A DNA stretch of 64,000 bases from Eutreptiella sp. 'Long Island Sound 2002'. Its lineage: Eukaryota; Euglenozoa; Euglenophyceae; Eutreptiales; Eutreptiaceae. Below are positions 33,767 through 44,051 of this stretch, piece after piece; the stretch's first letter is position 1; every line of letters starts with the position of its first letter. The notes beneath the pieces are model-generated. The model made no database searches. It saw only the letters and a list, made by a program, of their open reading frames with translations, and was not told the DNA's origin. The translations under genes were made by a program, and so were the position numbers. The stretch lies in the NCBI GenBank assembly GCA_964036045.1, contig OZ038379.1, positions 108,020,025 through 108,084,024 of the forward strand, written 5' to 3'.

Positions 33767-34778
33767 TCAGATGTTGTGACAGTGGTAGCCTAGAAATTTG
33801 GCGGAGGAGGCAGTCATGTGTTGAAGCAGGTTGGGTTTGTAGGAGTCAGTGAGCAGGGTGTTGATGACTGTTTCATTGGCGGTTTGGGGGCCATGGCGAA
33901 AGGAGTAACGTAGGGTGTGGTTGATAGTTTGTAAGTGTATTGTGATAGAGACTTTGGTAATAATGAGGCCAAAGGAAGTATTAGAGGAGTATTTAGTTTT
34001 GTTAGGGGTGCAATAAGAGAGTTTGCCAGACTTGGAGATGTGAGTCCATATGAGAGCGTCTAGTTTGTCGAGTTTATCTTGAGGAAGGGAGTTGTAGATA
34101 AGGCGGTAGGTCAGCGTAGGAATGAGTTGAATGTTGGAGATTTTGATCATTTTGTTCTGAGTGAGGGGAAGAGTGGAGAGGTTGGTAAAGAAAGAATTGA
34201 TGGTGTTCACCAGGAGATGATACATTTGGGTATTTTGTCTTTGGTTGAAGAAGTAAGTGCCCAGGTATTTGTAAAAGCTTTGGGGGTTACCACTGTTATC
34301 GAAAGTGCCGAAGTGAGTAGAAGAGGAGATGCGGATGGTTACGTCGGGAGCATTGTTGAGTGCGTGAAGTTGGGATTTGGTGGCGTTGAAGAAGAGGTCG
34401 TATAGGGGCCCTTCGGTGAACAGGAAGTGAAGGATTTTGTGGAGGGTGTGGGGTGATTTAGTTTGGATCGCGATGTCATCAATGAAGGAGAAGAGGGCGT
34501 GAAACTCTTGTGCGGGGAGAAAAGTTTTAATGTGGAGAATGATGGGATCCACAAAGAGGTTGAAGAGAATGGGTGACATGGGGCATCATTGTCGGAGTCC
34601 CCGTATGCAGTGTGCAGCAAAGAGAGCGAAACCGCTGACTATGGGGTAGTCATACGCGGCGGCGTAACGGTTTTTAATGAGGTTGATTAGGTAGGTAGGT
34701 ATGTTGTAATTGGAGAGAATTTTCCAGAGAGCATTGTGGGGGACGGAGTTGAAAGCCTTGTTTAGGTCGAGAGGCTGG
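33767..34778 (-). pseudogene. LINE-B reverse transcriptase, 5'-truncated
   Basis: Reading from 34778 leftward: AFNSVPHNALW (end of motif A), then GLRQ, a TGA (34586-34588) in place of the Gly of GLRQGCP, then CPMSPILFNLF (motif B) and FIDDIAI (motif C, catalytic DD). The thumb region extends to 33767. Truncation has removed the fingers and the motif A Asp. AT-rich codon use separates it from LINE-A. Confidence 0.9.
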
Positions 34779-34791
34779 TCCTGTGTGCTTT
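34779..34791 (+). repeat. Right target-site duplication of LINE-B
   Basis: TCCTGTGTGCTTT, identical to 31327-31339. Confidence 0.93.
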
Positions 34792-35049
34792 CTATGAAGG
34801 CCGTCGGTCGCTCATTGGGAGGCGTCGCTTGGATGCACTTTTTGGTGCAGCAACTATCTCATTTCCAAACTCATCAGAGGGGCCCATTCGTGTGAATACA
34901 AGTGCACCGCAAACATCATGCGCATACACTCTCCTAGTGATGTCATCCAGAGCAATGCTATCATAATCAGGAGCTCCATAGTCATGCTTGTAATGTGCTA
35001 TGGTTGTTGCCTCTACTCGATAATCCATTGATGCTTGCAACGGCTTCAT
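34792..35049 (-). pseudogene. Conserved unknown ORF segment (copy B)
   Basis: Counterpart of 27696-28007, with APDYDSIALDDITRRV and AHDVCGALVF. LINE-B inserted about 15 bp beyond its downstream end. Unknown family. Confidence 0.45.
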
Positions 35050-35614
35050 TGGTCATTGCACCGGACGCCAATACAATTGCCCCAACATGTGTTAAATGAG
35101 ATGCTTCATGTGGACAGGGGCATTCGGCCTTGATCACCCTGGGACTCGCAAAATCAAGGGTGATGACAACTGGGCTGTAGATTCGGCTTTGAGATCCCAA
35201 AGACCTTGGTTCATTAACATCGGGGATGGGACTTGCACTGCACTAACCATGACTAGCTCATAATATGCTCCTTCCTTTGGCCATACACTGCTGCAAAAAT
35301 TGTCCCGGCACGGATCAGCCTGAGTGGGAGAGCCAGTGCCTCGGATCCGTCTTTAGTGGGGGAGTTCTTGTCCACTTTGTGTCCTTTCCGTTGGGAATAT
35401 TGCATGAACTCGGGGGCTTATTGTTCACTACGCCGAAAGGCTCCCACTTTTGCACCATGCAATTGTTGGTCCCTGAAGCAACAGATGCACAATTCAGTTG
35501 GCCCAGTTTAGGACAATTCTTTGACAGGTCTGTGGTGCGACTCAACAGCGTTGCTAGTTTTATTGTGTTTCCACTCAAATAATGACATCTTGCTGTAGGC
35601 AAAGGTGAGTATCA

Positions 35615-36465
35615 TCAGTGTTTTTGCTGGATTCCACCAATGCACCTGTGTGCCCAACGTTTGATAGTGAGAACGCAGCGTAGCAAAAGTTGTTTGCACC
35701 ACCTCCTTGGTTCTTGATCAGGAATGCCATCGGCTAACTTCGGGAGCTGTTCCACCGCCATCTCACCATATTCGCATTGAATACGGTGGCCACTCTTACG
35801 ATACAGCGCGCGCAATGCACCTTGCAAACCCGTACAAACTTGTTTAGCCATTACTCCACACTACAAAACTCAAAATCCTCTGGGTGGTTGGTAGCATATT
35901 CCCTTGCTGCTTCTTCCAATGCTTGAAATAGGGGACACAAGAAATCTATGACAATACCTCCAATGTGAGAAATCTTCCAAGCCTCGTTCCCTTTCCTGGC
36001 GAAGGTAAAAACAAACACAGGGCAATATTTCAACACTGGGGCACAAAGGCTATTCCCCCATAACGTGGCCACTGCAAATTTGTTTTTCGTGGTTTCCCAA
36101 TATGCAACCACATTGATTAAGGAGGGCGGTGTATCAGGAGCGGTCCGAGCCTTAGATGAGAAATCAATATAACTTGTTTCAGCCACAAGCACTGGCAATC
36201 GACAAAACTTATGGAGTTGAGCGGGAGACATCACTATGGGGTGCCCAGCACTTGACATGTGGGTATGCGGATTTGTCCCTTTTATTGTCGAGCATCCGGC
36301 AGCATTTGCATCAGTGTACAATGCATCCTTGACACTATCCCCGAACCTGGAAGACGTATGTTGATGTCCCACATGTGCCGGATGGGCCATATGGGTCCGA
36401 TTAGCATAGGTTTTGTTTTTGTCAAGAGAGAGGAAAGACAAACAGATATCTGCTTCAACATCCAC
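35615..36465 (-). pseudogene. Unknown ORFs of repeat copy B (35615-35851 and 35851-36465)
   Basis: The longer ORF has 204 codons, with GDSVKDALYTDANAAG, HPIVMSPAQLHKFC and a hydrophobic stretch IGGIVIDFLCPLF near the end. It stops at 35851-35853; the next ORF starts there and continues with CTGLQGALRALYRK, so the two were probably one protein. Copy A preserves the flanks but has lost 290 bp of this ORF. No domain recognised. It may be a transposon-encoded protein of a family I do not know. Confidence 0.45.
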
Positions 36466-36512
36466 AATCCGGTGGCCATTTGTTATCGCATTTACAAGGG
36501 CAGCATCTTGTC

Positions 36513-37480
36513 ATTTGTTTCACCTGTGTATTGGTGAGTTGGGGTCGTTGTGACCTTCATTACCTGGCGTGTACAATACAAATAGTTGTATACCATTGCC
36601 TTGCAAACCATACGACACACACTATCCATCCTCTCGCACGTGCTCCCGGCCATGAAGACATTTGCGTTTACTCCCTAGAACTGTTTGTCGGAAGGTATCT
36701 TTCTTGCATGCTGTTGACCTTTGCAATGTGCAGTTAGCACATTGCATGACGTTTGTCCGCAGATTTGTAACTTTGATGTCCTGTGATTCTGACTGCCACA
36801 GCAAATACACACCGTGTGAAACAATGAGTGCTTTGAGCAAAAATCGAAGTCTGCATGCTTGAATACATTGACTTTGTTCACCTGCGGCTGCAGAACATGA
36901 TCCAGTTTTTGTGGCTTATAAGAATGGCCACAGATACTTGCAAGAAGCGTTGACGTGGTTCGCAATGTGCTCCATTTCATTGCCCAAAACAACACTTAAT
37001 TTTGCTTGGGCTTGTACTTTGAGACCACCGCATTCCTTCAATACTTGAAGTCACCAACAAAGAGACTCCAATTTTCTGATCGACAGAGACCTCAGGGTGC
37101 ATGAGTTGCATCTCAAGCATGGTGTACGGGATACAACACACATCCTCCTCCAAGAGGTCTTGCCGCACTTGCAGTGTTAAAGCGATATATTCCACTTAAC
37201 AGGATATAATCCTTGAGGGGCCACACTTCGTACGCACTTTCAATAGAGAAAGGAAATCGCTTAAGATTAACTTTCACCCCGTTTGTAAGCGCCCAAATAT
37301 TGCCAATGCAATGTCACTATCATCCTGTTTGTCATGATTGTCTTCTCATGTAGAGCACATTTGACATGGATTAAGCAAGAGATCCCCCAATTGAGCAGCA
37401 AGCCATTGATACGAGCAATATTGTTGTGCCCTATATAGGTGGTACATTGTGTGACATCTTGCTTCCACACATTGCTTGGC
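36513..37480 (-). other. Unique flank with small minus-strand ORFs
   Basis: Minus ORFs at 36675-36995 (Cys-rich, VCICCGSQNH, then CGQTSCNVLTAHC) and 36977-37195 look like upstream pieces of the copy B gene-like series. The Cys/His spacing could bind zinc. Not recognised; frames are broken between pieces. Confidence 0.3.
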
Positions 37481-37481
37481 G

Positions 37482-37874
37482 TTACCAGTGCCAGCACGGG
37501 TCGTCGGTGAGGCTGAGATCCAAGTATGGACAAGACGCAGCATTGAAATTCCCCCCGAGGAAAAAGTTGGGATGGGACTTTAAAATCCAAGAGAGTAAGG
37601 CTTCAACCTCCAGGCGCTTGTCGGCTGGAACATAGACGGTAACGAGAAGAATCGGCGGCAAGCGGGGCAGGGTTTCCTGTTGCGGCACACAACCAGCCTT
37701 CGGGGTTATGAAGGGCATACCGCTCGCCGTACCGTTGGCGTTCTGGTTCTTAGGGATGTTGTGGAAATTCTTGACGGAGTGGCTTCCGAAAAGACTGTGT
37801 GTCAGGACAGTGGGAGGCTCGCTGAGCTCTTGGAGCAGTTGTACACCTACTCCCTGGCTTAGCTGTTGAAGCAC
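37482..37874 (-). pseudogene. LINE-C APE-type endonuclease, truncated, catalytic Asp lost
   Basis: 130-codon ORF showing the core of an endonuclease/exonuclease/phosphatase domain: GMPFITPKAG, then ILLVTVYVP and FFLGGNFNAAS. The family motif is GDFN; here residue 109 is Asn instead of Asp, which should abolish catalysis. The ORF ends soon after in a frameshifted, truncated stretch, and no RT follows. It lies 0.5 kb downstream of the AlkB-like ORF on the same strand, in the usual position of an ORF2 endonuclease. Confidence 0.8.
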
Positions 37875-38373
37875 GAAGGCGTCCTGGTGTTTCTTTTGGA
37901 TGTTGTGACTTCAGATGTGAAGTGACTCTTGCAGTGCCCCTATCAGGAGACCTTTAGACCGGCGATAGCCTTTTCATAGCCTCGGCGCGGTTTAGGGTGG
38001 CAGTGGTAGTAACTGTGGCCAGGCGGGACAGGAGGGTGTTGAGGAGGCCTGGTCGAACTAGGACGGCGCCGCAGATGCCGTGCCCGGGGAAGGGAGGGTG
38101 TTGATCTCGGCGAATGAGCGTGGTGGTGGTTCACGATCTGCCTTGCCCTGGAGTGGTGTTCGGTTGCTTCGCAAGCTGAGGCCGCTGTTAACCTTTGACG
38201 TTTGGAGATTCCCCTGGACCATGTACGTCTCTTGAGAGCCGGGGGGGGAGGTTTGCACCAAGGTTGGGCGAGAGTGCCTGCAACGAATTCTGAGACACCG
38301 AAGCGCTGGACGATGGCTGCCCTCCCCGCAGTGGAAATGGAGCGTTGCAGGTCACAGACTTCACTGGCCTGCG

Positions 38374-39570
38374 TCAGGGACGTGACGGGGCGGGTTTCCT
38401 GACGTTGCGCAGTGTGAGGTTGAGGCGGTCTCCTCTGGGTTGGGCGCCTGCGGGAGTGTCTTCGTGCTGACGTGTTTCGATGCCATGTGAGAACTTTGTT
38501 CCTGAATCTCTGGTAAGGACCAGCAAAGACCCGGGTTCGAGCAAGAAATCAAAGGTACTGCAACCCTTTTCAATCTGCATAGAGGTAGTTGAAAGAGTGG
38601 ATGCAATGACAACGGGGACATCGTAGGCCTCAAGGTCACAATGGGTTGAGAACGCTCCATCCGGTGTGTGGAGGCTAACTTGGACTTGGCTGAAAGAATC
38701 TCGTTTCAGGTGGTCCGGGAGCGGTAACGCTGCTACTGCTTGTAGCACCGCGTTGAAATGCTCTGGGATGGGAGCGCTTGGCACGGGGCTGCCAACTTGG
38801 AGGACAGAGACGAGAGTGTTATCTTCATCCGAGCAATCATTTTCTAGTAACTCGGAGATGGAGGTGATAAGTTGGTTGCAAAGTAGCGCGTTGGGCACAG
38901 CAGCAGTGAAAATAATGTCCCCGGCCGTGAAGTCCGTAGCCAACGCCGCAGACTGCTTGTTAGTGTACCGGAATTCAAAGGTGTGGGTAGAACCAGATTG
39001 TTGCTTCGCATCAAACAATTCCATGGTTCCCAAAAGAGAAGCTGCGGCCGCTACTTCGTAGGTTAACGTTGAACGCGGGGGTTCTGGCCAAACACGGTGC
39101 AGATGGGCATGAATGTACGGAGTTACGTTCTCGGTTAGGCCTTTGATCCAAACTCTCGTGCCATATTGGGGACCTGATGCAAAGCAAACTAGGCGGTTGT
39201 GCCTCACGGAGAATAGCAAGAGGCCTCCATCTTGAAATGATGCCTGGGGCACCGTTTGCAAAGGTGATAGAGACCCTGTGGAGATCATCTTAGAGATGTC
39301 AAGCGCACAAAAGATTCCAAACTTGCCTTGCACTTGGGTGGAAGAGATCCGGACTCCAAGGGATTTTGTTTGGCCCACAAGTGTACCAACTAGCTCCCAC
39401 GGCAGGAGTTCACCCGGGTGTTTGCGAAATGTTTCTCGAGTTGGGACAACGTAGTAGGGAGATTCTCCTCTGACCTCGTCACATGGCATGACTTGGACAT
39501 CACCACTAAGCAAAAGCGCATGGGATGACACAGAGTGCTGCAGCACCAGACTGCAGACTTTCGACTCCAA
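38374..39570 (-). CDS. LINE-C ORF1-like protein with C-terminal AlkB-like dioxygenase domain
   Basis: 398 codons, open from 39602 with no near ATG, so the true start may be lost or spliced. The C-terminal 115 residues match the AlkB fold pattern: His310-x-Asp312 (STHCDLE), then VPVVIASTL, FLLEPGSLLVL, His362 in FSHGI, and Arg382/Arg388 in RLNLTLR. These are the Fe(II) and 2-oxoglutarate ligands of the family. The Asn-x-Tyr pair that normally precedes them appears to be Ser-x-His. AlkB enzymes remove methyl groups from alkylated bases, often RNA in viruses. The N-terminal half, with VWIKGLTENV and FEFRYTNKQSA, may be RRM-like. An APE-type endonuclease follows downstream, which marks this as a non-LTR element. 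Confidence 0.78.
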   Translation of the reverse strand: MESKVCSLVLQHSVSSHALLLSGDVQVMPCDEVRGESPYYVVPTRETFRKHPGELLPWELVGTLVGQTKSLGVRISSTQVQGKFGIFCALDISKMISTGSLSPLQTVPQASFQDGGLLLFSVRHNRLVCFASGPQYGTRVWIKGLTENVTPYIHAHLHRVWPEPPRSTLTYEVAAAASLLGTMELFDAKQQSGSTHTFEFRYTNKQSAALATDFTAGDIIFTAAVPNALLCNQLITSISELLENDCSDEDNTLVSVLQVGSPVPSAPIPEHFNAVLQAVAALPLPDHLKRDSFSQVQVSLHTPDGAFSTHCDLEAYDVPVVIASTLSTTSMQIEKGCSTFDFLLEPGSLLVLTRDSGTKFSHGIETRQHEDTPAGAQPRGDRLNLTLRNVRKPAPSRP

Positions 39571-39602
39571 GAGCTCACACCGTCCTAAGCTGCCACTGAG
39601 TT

Positions 39603-39817
39603 ACATTAGTGCCCTTGCGACCGACACTCCAGGTGAATACTCAGCACATCACAGTAGAACTGACCGGCTGGACTGTACGGTAGAACTGACCGGGATCGGA
39701 CCAGTGGCCTTGGAGTACCGCTCCTACCACTGGCCCGGTAGGTCGGCCGGGTCGCCCCACTGTGTCCCACCCATGGGGTGTTAGTTATTTCCTGTCCCTC
39801 GGCCGCCCTACGTGTGT
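39603..39817. other. Short flank related to 62.35-62.47 kb
   Basis: The stretch 39690-39790 (CAGTGGCC...TACTGGCCYGG...GTCGGC) is a diverged copy of 62370-62460, with the same order of blocks. Confidence 0.6.
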
Positions 39818-40404
39818 GCGGTGTCCTGGGCCACTTGGCTCCTGTTCACCGGCGTGCCCGTGCGGTGCGTCGCGTTGTGTCTGCGGTGTCCTGGGCCACT
39901 TGGCTCCTGTTCACCGGTGCGCCCGATCGGTGCGTTCATTTGTTTGTGCGGTGTCCTGGGCCAATTAGCTCCTGTTCACCGGTGTGCCCGCGTGCTTTGT
40001 TGTGTTGCGTCTGCAGTGTCCTGGGCCACTTGGCTCCAGTTCACCGGTGCGCCCGCTCGGTTCGCTGTGTTGCGTGTGGCGTGTCCTGGGCCACTTGGCT
40101 CCCGTTCACAGATGTGCCTGCTGGGTGTGTTCTGTTGCGTGTGCGGTGTCCTGGGCCACGTGTCTCTTGTTCAGCGGTGTGCCCGCTCGGTGTGTTGCTG
40201 TGTGTGTGCGGTGTCCTGGGCCACCTGGCTCCTGTTCACAGGTGTGCCCTCTCGGTGTGTTGTGTTAGGTGTGCGGTTTCTTGGGTCATTTCACCGGTGT
40301 GCCCGCGAGAATTGTTGTGTTGCGTCTGCGGTGTCCGGGGCCACTTGGAACCTGTTCACGGGTGCGCCCGCTTGGTGTGTTGTGTTGCGTGTGCGGTGTG
40401 CTGT
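39818..40404. repeat. 65-bp minisatellite, about 9 units
   Basis: GTGTCCTGGGCCACTTGGCT recurs at 39821, 39886, 39951, 40016, 40081, 40146, 40211, 40276 (diverged) and 40331: a 65-bp period, with one 55-bp unit. A single diverged unit is present at 62500-62560. Overlapping plus ORFs of up to 219 codons are by-products of the array. Confidence 0.95.
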
Positions 40405-42531
40405 GATATGACCTTCCCTAGTTTGCCCTCAAGGTAACGTCCTGAAGGCCTGTTTGAAGGCCCAGGCATGGTGTACGTGTGACAGGTACCATAGAGGATC
40501 ACTGTCACCACAATTCTGTAATTGAAACTGACTACTGTGTGTGGGTGAAATACTTGATACCCCGGTGATGACTGTCTGTGACCCTGGGAGGATGAGTACC
40601 CCCAAGTGTGAGCCTGTTAGCCATACCAAGCACTACTTAAGTTACATTTATTCACCACCACCGGGTGGGAGAATGCAGCCTACTATGTATCTGAGTATAT
40701 GTGCTGTAACCCCAGTACAGGAAACCCGTGCGTATAGCAACATGGATGTTGTAGCCTCTGGTGCTGTACTGTATATTATTTGAGGAGTAATATACGAGTA
40801 CACCTGAGTGTACCAGAAACCACCTTTAGGTGAGTAACCCCTCGAATCCGAAGGACATAGATGACCTTACTGTATTGCTATAGCTTAGCCTTAGTCAGCC
40901 AGACAGATAAACCCTTAGGCCTGCAAGACAGCCTACTGCAGGTAATCTGGTTATAGCGCTGTGAGAGCATGACTTAGTAGCAGCCAAACTGAGTAGTAGC
41001 TTGTAGTGAACCTGAGGTACTGTGTATGTGTAAACATACACGTAAGTTTGCCGCACTTAGTGGCGTTGTAACTGATTTCCTGGACTGCCTGAGTCTGTGA
41101 TGTGCATGTAAGTCTTTCGTTCTAGGAGAATGATAGGGTTGGGCTGGGGCAATGACAGGAAGAGATGTACTGACGTGGGGGAGCTACAGGGAAAAAATAA
41201 CCCCTTTCCCGAACGTCTGCATGGAGTCATGACCACTGCACCCCGAGGGGTATGACTCGGTTGGCAATGTATTCCGCCATTGGTCTCCAGTCAACTCAGT
41301 AGTACCGACCTGCCCCTAGCAAGCCGTCTGCAGATGATCAGCAGTAGTGACTTCTAAGTTAATCTGCAGTGTACTGAAGAGGTGCGATCATCCTTTCTTT
41401 TTAAACCGAGGGTCCGTAAACGTCAACCCCTGCACTTTGGTGGCAGACAGTCACCAGTGGGTCGTCAACAGGGTTTGTAGGTTTTGTGGATGTATTTTCC
41501 AGTTGAGTGTGCTTTGGGAAATTCTATGTTTCCAGAATTTGCATACAGGGTACCTCTGTCTTCAGCGTGTCGTGTCTGAGGTTACCATTGTCCGTCCTGC
41601 AGTTTCCAGTTTGTGTCACCTTCGAGTGTCCAATTTTCCCTTTCCAGGTAGTGTTACCCCAGACAATGGCCAGTGAGCAGTCCTACAACCCCCATGTTCG
41701 AGATCATTCCTGTCGGCACTGCACGTTTCCTATGCAGCGGTTTCTCTTGTGTCATCACTCTCGGCTCAGTCAACCCTGTCCAAAGTCTGTATTTCCCCGT
41801 GGCAGTGCCACAGTGCGCTTTGCAAACCACTTTGGTGGTCCCTCTGCAGAACGTTTGTTCAGGAAGCTGCCGCCGCTGCGGAAGAAACCGTTCCCCAGTC
41901 AGAAAATCAGGTGAAAGCCGTAACGTCTGCGCAGCTCTTCATGAGAGCAGCTTGCCCTGCTGGTGGCTGGTGACGCCGCGCAGCTGAAAGCAGAGCCAAC
42001 AGTCGGTTTTGAGGTACACGTGGAGCAGGGCTGCTGCTGATGCTGCGGGGAGGCCGATGTTGACTGATAGGCCTGGTAATCATCCTAACGGTATAGAGTA
42101 TGGGACCAGCATTTTCATTGGCACCAGTTTTCAAACGGTGTCCGGGTTTGCAAATGCGATCATTGTCCGCAGTGTTCTGTTTCTGACTCCTAGTCACGTG
42201 ACTAATAATACAGTGAAGGCAGCCGTTTTCATCTTCACTGGAGACACTGCAACTGGGACCTGACGTATATCGCTGGACGGTATGACAGCTCTGTGTTTCA
42301 GAGGCCATTGCCCGTGTTATCCCTGCATTCGGCGTGTTTCAGCAAGAGCGTATCTGTTTCCAATCCACGCCGGTCGATGATTCACTCCCTTCCTTGCTGT
42401 ATATACTCAGTCTCAGCGTTGAACTGATTTCCCTGGACCATCTCGATGCCAGTGTGGGGCCTTGGGCGGGCCGTTAATGTTGCTTTGTGTTAAAGAAAGG
42501 GGCTGTGTATCATTTTGCCCTGTGACTGCTG
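40405..42531 (+). repeat. 2.13-kb tandem unit C1 (intact)
   Basis: Begins TGATATGACCTTCCCTAG and runs to the next occurrence of that sequence at 42532. Units C2 and C3 follow head to tail and are about 90-95% alike. Internal landmarks in all copies: a TATATT/AATATA-containing segment, a T/C-rich tract ending in TTTCCAG, and a short ORF starting ACAATGGCCAGTGAGCAG. No RT, transposase or known RNA gene is visible. It could be a tandemly repeated gene-like unit or a macrosatellite. Confidence 0.9.
41667..41914 (+). CDS. Small conserved ORF of unit C (82 codons)
   Basis: ATG in a good context (ACAATGG) 24 bp after a polypyrimidine tract and TTTCCAG that resemble a 3' splice site. The product is Cys/His-rich (CRHCTFPM, LLCHH, CPKSVFPRG), which could bind metal. 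The same ORF begins in C2 (43803) with substitutions, and in C3 (58701) it is broken by a TGA at codon 12. No family recognised. Conservation may only reflect recent duplication. Confidence 0.3.
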
Positions 42532-44051
42532 TGATATGACCTTCCCTAGTTTGTCCTCGAGGCGTGTTCTATAACGTCCTGAAGGCCAGTTTGAAGGCCC
42601 AGGCATGGTGTACGTGAGACAGGTTCCAGAGAGGACCACTGTCGCCACTATTCTGTAATTGCAACTGGATACTGTGTGTGGGTGAAGTACTTGATACCCC
42701 GGTGATGACCGTCCGTGATCCTGGGAGGATGAGTACCCCTACGATGTGTGCCTATTAGCCTTACCAAGCACTACTTGAGTTACATTTAGTCACAACCACT
42801 GGGTGAGTGAATGCAGCCTACTATGTATCTGAGTATATTTGCTGTAACCCCAGTACAGGAAACCTGTGTGTATAGCAACATGGATGTTGTAGCCTCTGAT
42901 GCTGTACTGTATATTATTTGAGGAGTAATATACGAGTACACCTGAGTGTCACAGAAACCACCCTTAGGTGAGTAACCCCCGGAATCCGAAGGACATAGAT
43001 GACCTTACTGTATTGCTATAGCTTAGCCTTAGTCAGCCAGACAGATAAACCCTTAGGCCTGCAAGACAGCCTACTGCAGGTAGTCCGGTTATAGCGCTGT
43101 GGGAGCATGATTGAGTAGCAGCTGGACTGAGTAGCAGCTTGTAGCGAACCTGAGGTACAGTGTATGTGTAAACATACAGGTAAGTTTGCCGCACTTAGTG
43201 GCGTTGTAACTGATTTCCTGGACTGCCTGAGTCTGTGATGTGCATGTAAGTATTTCGTGCTAGGAGAATGATAGGGATGGGCTGGGACAATGACAGGAGG
43301 AGATGTACTGACGTGGGAGACCTACAGGCAAAAAATAACCCCTTTGCTGAACGTGTGCATGGAGTCATGACCACTGCACCCCGGGGGGTATGACTCGGTT
43401 GGCAATGTATTCCGCCATTGGTGTCCAGTCAACTCAGTAGTACCCACCTGCCCCTAGCAAACCGTCTGCAGATGATCAGCAGTAGTGACTTCTAAGTTAA
43501 TCTGCAGTGTACCGAAGAGGTACGGTCATACTTGGTTTGTAAAACGAGGGTCTGTAAACGTCCACCCCTGCACTTTGGTGGCAGACAGTCACCAGTGGGT
43601 CGTCAACAGGGTCTGTTCCTTTTCAGGATGTATTTTTCAGTTGAGCGTGCTTCGGGAAATTCTATGTTTCCAGAATTGCCATACATGGTACCTCTGTCTT
43701 CAGCTGTCGTGTCTGAGGTTACCATTGTCCGTCCTGCAGTTTTCAGTTTGTGTGACCTTTGAGTGTCCAATTTTCCTCTTCCAGGTCGTGTTACCCCAGA
43801 CAATGGCAAGCGAGCAGTCCTACAACCCCCATGTTGGAGATCATTCCTGTCGGCACTGCACTTTTCCTATGCAGGGGTTTCTCTTGTTTCATCACTTTCG
43901 GCTCTGTCAACCCTGCCCAAAGTCTGTATTTCCCCGTGGCAATGCCACAGTGCGCTCTGCAATTAGTTGGTTAACCACTTTGGTGGCACCAGGCAGGGTA
44001 CTGGCCCCTCTGCAGAAGGTCTCTTCAGGGAGCTGCCGCCGCTGCGCAAGA
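42532..44051 (+). repeat. 2.13-kb tandem unit C2, left part
   Basis: Collinear with C1 from its start up to the GCCGCTGCGCAAGA at 44038-44051, where element X has inserted. The unit resumes at 49081. Total unit length without the insertion is about 2.15 kb. Confidence 0.92.
44038..44051 (+). repeat. Left target-site duplication of element X
   Basis: GCCGCTGCGCAAGA, repeated at 49081-49094. C1 has the corresponding uninterrupted site at about 41871. Confidence 0.92.

Larger units (their letters stand above)
31340..34778 (-). mobile_element. LINE-B: 5'-truncated non-LTR retrotransposon, minus strand
   Basis: A 3439-bp insertion between 13-bp direct duplications. Its left end is a T-run (31340-31347), i.e. 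a poly(A) tail on the minus strand, the hallmark of target-primed reverse transcription. The element is truncated at its 5' end inside the RT domain (34778). It carries RT, RNase H and a C-terminal Cys-rich region, all broken. About 680 bp between the tail and the last ORF (31348-32021) form the 3' untranslated region. Confidence 0.93.
30175..36512 (-). repeat. Gene-like repeat, copy B, split by LINE-B
   Basis: Direct repeat of copy A. Sequence 30175-31339 and 34779-36512 together correspond to 26560-29173; the middle is the LINE-B insertion. Copy B keeps about 290 bp (35883-36170) missing from A, and within it the longest minus ORF of the repeat (35851-36465). Protein-level similarity between copies is clear, but reading frames are broken in both. 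Confidence 0.85.

Noticed and set aside
39818-40404. Regular repeats that might suggest a CRISPR array
   Set aside because: Contiguous 65-bp tandem units without unique spacers; a minisatellite in a eukaryotic context.
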